Under the pieces are notes generated by a model that saw only the letters and a program-made list of their open reading frames with translations, was not told the DNA's origin and did not search any database. The position numbers and the translations under genes were made by a program. Shown piece after piece: positions 29,249-36,285 of a DNA stretch of 64,000 nucleotides. This DNA is from Nitrospirota bacterium (GTDB taxonomy: Bacteria; Nitrospirota; Thermodesulfovibrionia; UBA6902; JAJYJJ01), in the NCBI GenBank assembly GCA_021789595.1, contig JAJYJJ010000003.1, forward strand, positions 62,001-126,000, given 5' to 3'. Position 1 is the stretch's first letter. Each line of letters begins with the position of its first letter.

Positions 29249-29838
29249 GATACGATAAAGAGAAACATCACCGCCGATCGATAAGATTGAAGAATTACGA
29301 TTATTCGCAGGCAGGGGCATATTTTGTGACTATTTGTACACAAGGTAGGGAATGTCTGTTTGGTGAAATCAAGAACAATCAGATGCACCTGAATGAAGCC
29401 GGTGGTATGGGCGAGAAGGTCTGGAATGAATTACCGGAGAAATACCCGGGTGTTGAAATTGATGAACTCATCGTAATGCCAAACCATATTCATGGAATTA
29501 TCATTTTGTCTGTAGGGGCAGGCCCCTGTGCCTGCCCTGAAACTGAAACAAATCAATCATTAAGAAAAGGGCAACCACAGGGGGTTGCCCCTACGCGGTT
29601 GTCGTTGCCTGATGTAGTACATCGTTATAAATCATTTACCACGTCGCAATATCGAACAGGGGTAGAACAATTCAATTGGTTATCATTCCCCGGTAAATTA
29701 TGGCAACGCAATTATTACGAACACATCATCAGGAACGAAGATGATTTAAACAGCATCCGTGAATACATCAGATATAACCCCTTGAAATGGGATGAAGATG
29801 AAGAAAATCCGGATAATAAACGTAGGGGTAATTCATGA
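29245..29838 (+). CDS. REP-associated tyrosine transposase (RAYT/TnpA-REP) with REPs inside
   Basis: Y1-type HUH transposase of 197 residues. The HUH motif is H81-I-H83 (in MPNHIHGI), and the catalytic tyrosine is in N-Y157-Y158-E-H-I-I-R-N-E. Residues about 90-120 are encoded by two inverted REP-like hairpins (29512-29594), each with a GTAG foot, and the stop codon lies in a perfect 28 bp palindrome (29822-29849). The GTG start overlaps the hsdR stop. It interrupts the restriction operon but keeps every reading frame open. Confidence 0.9.
   Translation: MRYDKEKHHRRSIRLKNYDYSQAGAYFVTICTQGRECLFGEIKNNQMHLNEAGGMGEKVWNELPEKYPGVEIDELIVMPNHIHGIIILSVGAGPCACPETETNQSLRKGQPQGVAPTRLSLPDVVHRYKSFTTSQYRTGVEQFNWLSFPGKLWQRNYYEHIIRNEDDLNSIREYIRYNPLKWDEDEENPDNKRRGNS
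29512..29594. repeat. Inverted pair of REP-like hairpins inside the transposase gene
   Basis: Left hairpin GTAG-GGGCAGGC..GCCTGCCC (29512-29538). Right hairpin GGGCAACC..GGTTGCCCC-TAC (29568-29594). The GTAG feet face outward, as in a bacterial interspersed mosaic element. The pair reads in frame in the transposase. Confidence 0.85.
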
Positions 29839-29849
29839 ATTACCCCTAC
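29822..29849. repeat. Perfect 28 bp GTAG-footed palindrome
   Basis: The half-site is GTAGGGGTAATTCA, followed by its exact complement. It contains the transposase stop codon. A 13-base piece of one arm (ATGAATTACCCCT) recurs at 36141-36153. Confidence 0.9.
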
Positions 29850-29885
29850 AAAAGAATTTCTCATTATTATAATTTCTAAAAATGC

Positions 29886-29906
29886 AATGAGGCGCTGGCG
29901 GCGTGA
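29886..29906 (+). repeat. hsdR 3'-end duplication, right copy
   Basis: Codes N-E-A-L-A-A-stop in the absence of the rest of hsdR and again ends in GTGAG, where the next gene starts. See the left copy at 29228-29248. Confidence 0.85.
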
Positions 29907-31336
29907 GCGAATTGAGAAAATTTAAAGAAGCAATAAAGCCATATATCGACGGCTGGAAATCCGTCGAGGTAAAAGCAGTCTGTTTTTCCGCTTATGGAAA
30001 GTGGATCAATCTTGGAACTCGGATCATCTTATCGGAAAAACCCACAACAGATATTATAACTTTTGATTCCCTTCCCGAATTCTTAAGATTCAAAGCCTTC
30101 CATGAAATTCTTGATATTAATAAACTGGACGACCTTTTGGTGCAACTTGAACGTGGAATCTTAACCGTATGTGGTAATGAGATCTACTTTAAAATTGAAA
30201 GTAACGACGTAAAAGTCACCCCGCTTTCATTCAGCTTTTACAGAGATTACAGATCTGAGAGATTTATTCCTCTCAATTTTGCTTATCCGATGGTCATTTT
30301 ACGTGCAGGTGAATCAATACACGGACTGCTATACAATCACGATGAAGCTATTGAGCAAGGATATCTGGACAGCGGATTGCGGTCTTATAAAGTTCCATAC
30401 AATGGATTGGATGATTTGCTTGTAAGTTTTATTGGAATACCTAAACCAGATTTTGGCCACATTGAATCCGCTTTTCTAGATGTTGTAGCCCCTATACCAC
30501 TACGACTTGGAAATGAATGCAAATTATCCGATGGTAAAGCTATTATCCATATGGAAAATGTTGGATACGAGCACTTGGAAGATATATCAATAGGACTCAT
30601 CGAACATTCTGGAGGCCAAACTTCAAATAGAACATCGTTTGTTTTGGCAAAAACTGATTTGAAAGAAGAAAATGGTCATCTGGTTACGCACAAAGATGTA
30701 GGCACAGATACCTCTTCAGTTGATATTTTCTTAAGTTTCAGAGGCGAGTTTCTTGATATGCTGAGAGTCGGAGATCCATCAACTATATTAAAAAACCCAA
30801 GAATCATGGTCTATGAGCATTTTGATAAGGATCTTACAATATTAAATAAATACCTAGAATCTTCAGACTCAGATTGTTTTGAAATAGGAATAGGTCTTCT
30901 CCTTCATTTTTGCGGATTTAATACGGGTTCTTATTGCTTGGTAAAGGGCAAAAAAGGGAGAAGCGGGATTCAAGAGGAGATTGACCTTATTGCTTTTGCA
31001 GATTCTAATCATGTTATTGCTGGAGAATGTACAACTAAAGAAATTGATGTTAATGAAAAACTTTCAAAACTTTCCAGGAGGGTAAAAGAAATACAGGAGA
31101 TTCTTGAAGGATGCTCTATTATTCCTCTTATTTTTACAACACTGGAGATAGACAAAATTCCTAGATCTGACATTGAAAAAGCAAAGAAGGAAGGCATTGG
31201 GGTTGCTGCCATTGAGAATATTAAAGAGATTCTAGAAATGGCAGGGCAAAAAAAACAACCGCAAGAGATTTTAATGTACCTTAAAAATCTGATTCGTAGA
31301 AATGAGCTAAGTCAATGGAAAACAAATTACCGATAG
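29903..31336 (+). CDS. Unknown protein of the restriction operon, nuclease-like C-terminus
   Basis: A 477-residue protein I do not recognise. No signal peptide or membrane segment is seen. The middle (about 180-290) looks beta-rich. The C-terminal part has a helix near E327, then E-E-I-D361-L-I-A-F and G-E375-C-T-T-K379, which resembles a PD-(D/E)xK core in the ExT variant, as found in restriction-like nucleases. The GTG start overlaps the duplicated hsdR end by 4 bases, and the 3' end overlaps hsdS by 22 bases, so it is translated as part of the hsd operon. A second nuclease effector or accessory factor is possible. Confidence 0.7.
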   Translation: MSELRKFKEAIKPYIDGWKSVEVKAVCFSAYGKWINLGTRIILSEKPTTDIITFDSLPEFLRFKAFHEILDINKLDDLLVQLERGILTVCGNEIYFKIESNDVKVTPLSFSFYRDYRSERFIPLNFAYPMVILRAGESIHGLLYNHDEAIEQGYLDSGLRSYKVPYNGLDDLLVSFIGIPKPDFGHIESAFLDVVAPIPLRLGNECKLSDGKAIIHMENVGYEHLEDISIGLIEHSGGQTSNRTSFVLAKTDLKEENGHLVTHKDVGTDTSSVDIFLSFRGEFLDMLRVGDPSTILKNPRIMVYEHFDKDLTILNKYLESSDSDCFEIGIGLLLHFCGFNTGSYCLVKGKKGRSGIQEEIDLIAFADSNHVIAGECTTKEIDVNEKLSKLSRRVKEIQEILEGCSIIPLIFTTLEIDKIPRSDIEKAKKEGIGVAAIENIKEILEMAGQKKQPQEILMYLKNLIRRNELSQWKTNYR

Positions 31337-32817
31337 GCTGGGTATGGACGAGAGTCGGAGAGGCTTGTATTGAATTGGTCGGCGGTGGCACACCTTCCAG
31401 AAATAATGCTGAATACTTTAGAGGTAATATTATATGGCTTACTCCAACTGAAATACCAAAAGAAAAGATTATTATAATTAATGATTCAAAAGAAAAAATT
31501 ACTGAACGAGGGTTAAGAAATAGTTCGGCAAGAATTATTCCGAAGAATTCAGTTTTATTAACATCGAGGGCAAGTATTGGTTATGTTGCGATAGCTGGAT
31601 GCGACCTCACTACAAATCAAGGTTTCGCCTCATTTGTTTGCTCTAGTGCAATTCACAATTTTTATTTAGCTTACTGGCTCTGGTCAAATAAAGATATGCT
31701 TCAGGCCAATGCTACAGGAACAACCTTCAAAGAGATAGCAAAATCAAAATTGAGAGAATTTTTCATCCCCCTCCCCCCTCTCCCCGAACAGCACCGCATT
31801 GTTGCCAAAATTGAGGAGCTTTTTACGGAACTGGATGCAGGGGTGGAGGCGTTAAAAAAGGTAAGGGCACAACTGAAGCGTTACCGTCAGGCGGTTTTGA
31901 AGTATGCCTTTGAGGGGAAGTCGACAGAGGAGTGGAGGAAATCCTCTCTTTTGTCATTGCGAGGGAGTAAAACGACTGAAGCAATCTCAAGGGATGGGAT
32001 TGCCACGCCTTCGGCTCGCAATGATAACCTACCCGAATTGCCAGAGGGGTGGGTGTGGACGAGTGTTGGGGAATTAGCAGAAAAAATTCATTATGGCTAT
32101 ACTGCAAGTTCCACAATTGAGCCTACAGGCCCCAAAATGTTGAGGATTACCGACATCCAAGACAATACAGTGAATTGGAATACTGTGCCATATTGCAAAA
32201 TAGAATCCGAAGATAAACAAAAATATCTCTTAAGAGATGGTGATTTAGTTTTTGCAAGAACTGGAGCGACTGTAGGCAAAAGTTATCTTATTAGAGGTAA
32301 GATTCCAGACGCGGTTTTTGCATCATATCTAATAAGAATTATTATTTCCAAGCAAATCAAAAAGGAATATGTATATAACTTCTTTCAATCCAATGAATAT
32401 TGGCGACAAATCCATAAGGGAAAATTAGGAATTGGACAGCCAAATGTTAACGCACAAACATTATCTCAAATTATCCTTCCCCTTCCCCCTCTCCCCGAAC
32501 AGCATAAAATCGTTGAAGAAATAGAGCGGAGGTTTTCTGGGGCGGATGAGGTGGAGAGGGTTGTGGAGCAGAGCCTCAAGCAGGCAGGAAGATTAAGGCA
32601 GAGTATTCTGAAAAGGGCATTTGAGGGGAAACTCGTTCCACAAGATCCAAATGACGAGCCTGCTGAAAAACTGCTGGAACTTATAAAGTCAGAAAAGGCA
32701 AAGATTTCATTGCATAAACCACAAATAAGTAAAAGGCATACCACCACAAATAAAGATTCTTCTGTAAAATTAAAAAAACGAAATGATATAATGAGAATAA
32801 AAGGAGGAGGATTATGA
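31315..32817 (+). CDS. hsdS: Type I restriction-modification specificity subunit S
   Basis: DNA-recognition subunit of 500 residues with two target-recognition domains (about 1-165 and 240-400), each followed by a conserved helix starting LPPLPEQH(R/K)IV. The two repeats at about 158 and 396 are the long spacer helices. Residues about 213-238, between the first helix and the second domain, are encoded by a palindromic repeat (31952-32025), which makes this S subunit longer than usual. It overlaps hicB by 4 bases. Confidence 0.93.
   Translation: MENKLPIGWVWTRVGEACIELVGGGTPSRNNAEYFRGNIIWLTPTEIPKEKIIIINDSKEKITERGLRNSSARIIPKNSVLLTSRASIGYVAIAGCDLTTNQGFASFVCSSAIHNFYLAYWLWSNKDMLQANATGTTFKEIAKSKLREFFIPLPPLPEQHRIVAKIEELFTELDAGVEALKKVRAQLKRYRQAVLKYAFEGKSTEEWRKSSLLSLRGSKTTEAISRDGIATPSARNDNLPELPEGWVWTSVGELAEKIHYGYTASSTIEPTGPKMLRITDIQDNTVNWNTVPYCKIESEDKQKYLLRDGDLVFARTGATVGKSYLIRGKIPDAVFASYLIRIIISKQIKKEYVYNFFQSNEYWRQIHKGKLGIGQPNVNAQTLSQIILPLPPLPEQHKIVEEIERRFSGADEVERVVEQSLKQAGRLRQSILKRAFEGKLVPQDPNDEPAEKLLELIKSEKAKISLHKPQISKRHTTTNKDSSVKLKKRNDIMRIKGGGL
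31952..32025. repeat. In-frame palindromic element inside hsdS
   Basis: About 74 bp with inverted ends TGTCATTGCGAG and CTCGCAATGATA (one mismatch) and an inner AAGCAATCTC..GGGATTGCC pair. Read in frame it gives LSLRGSKTTEAISRDGIATP and a little more. It belongs to a different family from the gckA/atpB/fdhA palindromes. Confidence 0.85.
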
Positions 32818-33047
32818 AGGTTTTAAACTATAGAATCTTTTTAAGAAAGGAACCGGAAGGTGGCTATACAGTTACAGTTCCATCGTTGTCTGGATGTATA
32901 ACTTATGGTGAAACAATAGATGAGGCTGTGAAGATGGCAAAGGAGGCAATAGAACTTTATATAGAAACCCTGACAGCACATGGCGAAGATATACCTGTCG
33001 AAGACAATGTATTTGAGACTACAGTAGCTGTAGAGTCCAATGCCTAA
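32814..33047 (+). CDS. hicB: HicB-family antitoxin
   Basis: A 77-residue protein with the HicB/UPF0150 pattern (Y-T-V-T-V-P-S-L-S-G-C-I-T-Y-G-E-T-I-D-E-A). It lacks the C-terminal DNA-binding domain of many HicB antitoxins. It overlaps hsdS (ATGA) and hicA (8 bases). Family members neutralise HicA by direct binding. Confidence 0.87.
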   Translation: MKVLNYRIFLRKEPEGGYTVTVPSLSGCITYGETIDEAVKMAKEAIELYIETLTAHGEDIPVEDNVFETTVAVESNA

Positions 33048-33264
33048 ATTACCCTCGTTAACTCCTCAAAAGGTTATAACCATTCTCCAGAAAAAAGGAT
33101 TTATCCTTGAGAGAACAAAGGGGAGTCATCAGATATTCCGTAATCCAGAAACAAAGAGAATGGTAGTAATACCATTTCATAAAAAAGATCTGCCAAAAGG
33201 GACACTTCTTGAGATATTAAGACAGGCTGGAATCAGCAAAGAGGAAATAGAAAACTTACTTTAG
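33040..33264 (+). CDS. hicA: HicA-family mRNA interferase toxin
   Basis: A 74-residue dsRBD-like toxin with catalytic histidine H30 in the K-G-S-H-Q-I-F motif. It ends 8 bases before hsdM. The toxin-antitoxin pair lies inside the restriction operon, in hicB-hicA order. Confidence 0.88.
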   Translation: MPKLPSLTPQKVITILQKKGFILERTKGSHQIFRNPETKRMVVIPFHKKDLPKGTLLEILRQAGISKEEIENLL

Positions 33265-33272
33265 GAGATATT

Positions 33273-34727
33273 ATGCCTGACCAATCCTCAACCATTGTTC
33301 AGCGTCTCTGGAACTACTGCAATGTCCTCCGTGATGATGGCGTGAGCTATGGCGACTATGTGGAGCAGTTGACCTATCTTTTGTTTTTAAAAATGGCTGA
33401 TGAACAGACAAAGCTTCTCAGTAAACCTTCAATAATTCCCAAAGGCCTTGACTGGCAGAGCCTTCTCGAAAAAGACGGAGACGCCCTTGAGGTTCATTAC
33501 CGCCATATCCTTGAGTCTCTCGGTAAAGAAAAGGGCATGCTCGGTGTCATCTTTAGAAAGTCACAGAATAAGATTCAGGATCCTGCCAAGTTAAGACGAT
33601 TGATTGAGTTAATAAATGCAGAGATATGGGTGGGGCTTGGTGTTGATGTAAAGAGCGATATCTATGAAGGATTGCTTGAAAAAAATGCTCAGGATATAAA
33701 GAGCGGTGCAGGGCAATACTTTACTCCGAGGCATCTCATCAGGGCTATGGTTGAAGTGCTGAGACCAGAACCTGGTATGAAAATCTGTGATCCTGCTTGT
33801 GGAACAGGTGGTTTCTTCATTGCTGCCCATGACTTCCTGTCAAACCATTACAAGCTGGATAAAGAGCAAAAGAGATTCCTTAAAGAAAAGACTTTCACGG
33901 GATGGGAGATTGTTGACAGTGCTGCACGGCTCAGTGTGATGAACCTGTATCTTCACGGCATTGGAGGGAATGAACGCCCTGTAACCGTTGACGACAGCCT
34001 TATTTCCGACCCGGGAGACCGTTTCGATATGGTTCTCACCAATCCGCCCTTTGGGAAGAAAAGTAGCATTACTATTGTCAATGGTGAAGGAAAGGCGGAT
34101 AGGGAATCGTTGATTTATGAACGTCAGGACTTCTGGGCAACAACATCCAATAAACAACTGAACTTTCTCCAGCATGTTAAAACCCTTCTAAAGATAAACG
34201 GGAAAGCCGCCATTGTTGTGCCAGATAATGTACTCTTTGAAGGTGGCGCTGGTGAGACAGTAAGAAGAAAGCTTCTTCATGAATGTGATGTCCACACGCT
34301 CTTAAGATTACCCACAGGCGTATTTTATGCGCAGGGTGTAAAGGCAAATGTCCTATTCTTTGATAGAAAACCTGCAAGTGAAAAACCCTGGACAGAGAAA
34401 CTCTGGATATATGATTTAAGGACCAATAAGCACTTTACCCTCAAGACGAACCCATTGCGATACGAAGACCTTCAGGACTTTATCAGATGCTATAACCCTA
34501 TGAATCGCTTTGATAGAAAAGAAACAGAAAGATTCAAGGCCTTTAGTTATGATGAACTCATGCAGAGGGACAAGGTGAGCCTTGATATATTCTGGTTGAA
34601 GGATGAGAGTCTTGAGGATTCAGAGAATCTCCCAGACCCTGACCTGCTTGCCCGGGACATTGCTGAGAATCTTGAATCGGCCTTAGAACAATTCAGCAGT
34701 ATCCACGAAGACTTAGCAGAGAAATAA
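33273..34727 (+). CDS. hsdM: Type I restriction-modification methyltransferase subunit M
   Basis: N6-adenine methyltransferase of 484 residues. The N-terminal helical domain (about 1-135) is followed by the SAM motif D173-P-A-C-G-T-G-G-F and the catalytic N257-P-P-F. Eight bases separate it from hicA. It completes an R-X-S-M set; with no promoter seen upstream of hsdM, methylase expression depends on the shared operon unless an internal promoter exists. Confidence 0.95.
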   Translation: MPDQSSTIVQRLWNYCNVLRDDGVSYGDYVEQLTYLLFLKMADEQTKLLSKPSIIPKGLDWQSLLEKDGDALEVHYRHILESLGKEKGMLGVIFRKSQNKIQDPAKLRRLIELINAEIWVGLGVDVKSDIYEGLLEKNAQDIKSGAGQYFTPRHLIRAMVEVLRPEPGMKICDPACGTGGFFIAAHDFLSNHYKLDKEQKRFLKEKTFTGWEIVDSAARLSVMNLYLHGIGGNERPVTVDDSLISDPGDRFDMVLTNPPFGKKSSITIVNGEGKADRESLIYERQDFWATTSNKQLNFLQHVKTLLKINGKAAIVVPDNVLFEGGAGETVRRKLLHECDVHTLLRLPTGVFYAQGVKANVLFFDRKPASEKPWTEKLWIYDLRTNKHFTLKTNPLRYEDLQDFIRCYNPMNRFDRKETERFKAFSYDELMQRDKVSLDIFWLKDESLEDSENLPDPDLLARDIAENLESALEQFSSIHEDLAEK

Positions 34728-34763
34728 ACCCCTACTTCAGTGCTCCATAAATTGCCTTAAAGG

Positions 34764-34807
34764 AAAGGGGTCAAAGTAAAGGAAAGGGAAAGGAAAGGAA
34801 AGGGAAA
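34764..34807 (+). repeat. Purine-rich GGAAA/GGGGTCA tract
   Basis: Degenerate tandem units (AAAGGGGTCAAAG, AAAGG, AAAGGG) run into the transposon end at 34808. They look like decayed multiple copies of that end. Confidence 0.6.
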
Positions 34808-35732
34808 GGGGTCAGGTCTTTAATATTGACATTATTTATTGGATATGATATTAATACTTCATGGCAAGGCCTTTAAGGATAGAATATGATGGTGCATTAT
34901 ACCATGTAACATCAAGAGGTAATGAGAGGAAGCTCATATACAAGAATGACAAAGACCGCAGGGCTTTTCTTGACATACTTCACAGGACAAATGAAAGGTA
35001 TAACTGGATATGTCATGCATATTGCCTGATGGACAACCACTATCATATAGTTATTGAAACACTGGATGGGAATCTCTCAAAGGGTATGAGGCAGTTAAAT
35101 GGTGTATATACGCAGGTTTTTAACAAGAAATATCATAGGGTTGGCCATATATTCCAAGGCAGATACAAGGCAATACTTATTCAGAAGGAGAGCCATCTTC
35201 TTGAGGTTTGTAGATATGTAATATTGAACCCTGTGAGGGCAAAGGCAGTAAAAACCCCTGTGGAATGGAAATGGAGCAGTCACCGCGCTACTGTGGGTAT
35301 AGAAGAATCGCATCCCTGCCTTACAACAGACTGGATACTGGGGCAATTTGGGACAAAGAGGGGAATAGCAAAAAAAAGATACAGCGAATTTGTAAAAGCT
35401 GGGATAACAGAAAAAACTATCTGGACAGAAGTTAAAGGACAGATTATACTTGGAGATGACGATTTTGTTGAGAGATTCAGCAAATATTTAAAAGGACATG
35501 AAGACATAACAGAGATACCCAGGAGACAGAGATACATCAACAGGCCAAGTCTTGACAGACTATTCAAGGTAAAGATAAAGGACAAACACAAAAGGGACAT
35601 GGGGATAAAAGAAGCGGTAGAGGGATACGGCTACAGTCAGAAAGAGGTTGCCGATTATCTGGGGCTACACTATTCAACGATTAGCAGGCTAATAAAGGAC
35701 AATGAGACATCAAAAAGCAAGACCTGACCCCC
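34808..35732 (+). mobile_element. Single-gene transposon-like element with inverted ends
   Basis: A tyrosine transposase gene is bracketed by the 13 bp inverted repeat GGGGTCAGGTCTT (34808-34820) and its complement (35719-35731), extended by a few A/T bases. No target duplication could be identified. The right repeat contains the stop codon of the transposase. Confidence 0.75.
34861..35727 (+). CDS. REP-associated tyrosine transposase, second type, with C-terminal HTH
   Basis: HUH Y1 transposase of 288 residues. The HUH motif is H60-Y-H62 (in MDNHYHIV), and conserved FQGRYKA and RYVILNPVRA segments follow, the latter two holding candidate catalytic tyrosines. Residues about 240-280 (EVADYLGLHYSTISRLI) form a helix-turn-helix. 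It is distinct from the 197-residue transposase at 29245. Inverted repeats lie just outside the gene. Confidence 0.9.
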   Translation: MARPLRIEYDGALYHVTSRGNERKLIYKNDKDRRAFLDILHRTNERYNWICHAYCLMDNHYHIVIETLDGNLSKGMRQLNGVYTQVFNKKYHRVGHIFQGRYKAILIQKESHLLEVCRYVILNPVRAKAVKTPVEWKWSSHRATVGIEESHPCLTTDWILGQFGTKRGIAKKRYSEFVKAGITEKTIWTEVKGQIILGDDDFVERFSKYLKGHEDITEIPRRQRYINRPSLDRLFKVKIKDKHKRDMGIKEAVEGYGYSQKEVADYLGLHYSTISRLIKDNETSKSKT

Positions 35733-35759
35733 TTTTTGCTGCGTTTGTAAAATAAACCT

Positions 35760-36140
35760 ATGGCCTTCAGGGTGAACAGAGAGGATTTCGAAATGCTTGT
35801 GGAAGAGACGCTGGAAAGATTACCTGCAAGATACAAGAAGTATTTTGCGAATATTGCGATCACAGTAGAAGATTATCCCAGTGAAGAAGACACGGGACGG
35901 TTAGCCTCGAAGAAAGAACTCCTCCTCGGCCTTTTCTCCGGCGTGCCCTATCCCCGGAAAGGAGGGTTCTTTGAAATTCCTTATCCCCTGCCTGACACGA
36001 TAATCCTCTTCCAGAAAAATATTGAGAGCATATGTTCCACAGAGGAAGAACTTATCGAACAGATCCAGGCGACTCTCCTCCATGAAGTAGGCCACTACTT
36101 CGGATTGTCAGAGAGGGAATTGAGAAAGTATGAAAGATAA
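35760..36140 (+). CDS. Zincin-like metallopeptidase family protein
   Basis: A 126-residue protein with H-E-V-G-H (HExxH zinc motif) in LLHEVGHYFGL near residue 110, the layout of the short minimal zincins (PF06262-like). N-terminal FEMLVEETLERLP fits that family. Its physiological role is not known. It immediately follows the transposon, so its promoter may have been lost or replaced. Confidence 0.82.
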   Translation: MAFRVNREDFEMLVEETLERLPARYKKYFANIAITVEDYPSEEDTGRLASKKELLLGLFSGVPYPRKGGFFEIPYPLPDTIILFQKNIESICSTEEELIEQIQATLLHEVGHYFGLSERELRKYER

Positions 36141-36153
36141 ATGAATTACCCCT
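36141..36153. repeat. Half copy of the GTAG palindrome arm
   Basis: ATGAATTACCCCT is identical to part of the right arm of the palindrome at 29822-29849, 6.3 kb away and on the far side of the island. Confidence 0.55.
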
Positions 36154-36255
36154 CAGCAGAGTTGCCTGGAGACCCCGATGCAAAGCATCAAGGAATCTTC
36201 AATCCTGACGCCATCCCGCGATAATCCTTTATTCTTTTTATCAAGGCTATTGGGG

Positions 36256-36261
36256 TATAAT
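36256..36261 (+). promoter_or_regulatory. Probable -10 element for tilS
   Basis: TATAAT 25 bases before the GTG start; the -35 region (around 36233) is weak. Confidence 0.35.
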
Positions 36262-36285
36262 GGGTGAGGAAAAGGAGCATAAAGG

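Noticed and set aside
34764-34820. CRISPR-like array in the purine tract after hsdM
   Set aside because: Units are short, irregular and without unique spacers, and no cas genes are near; they resemble decayed transposon ends.
26130-36285. Prophage or integrative element at tRNA-Leu
   Set aside because: No integrase, phage structural genes or duplicated tRNA end were found.
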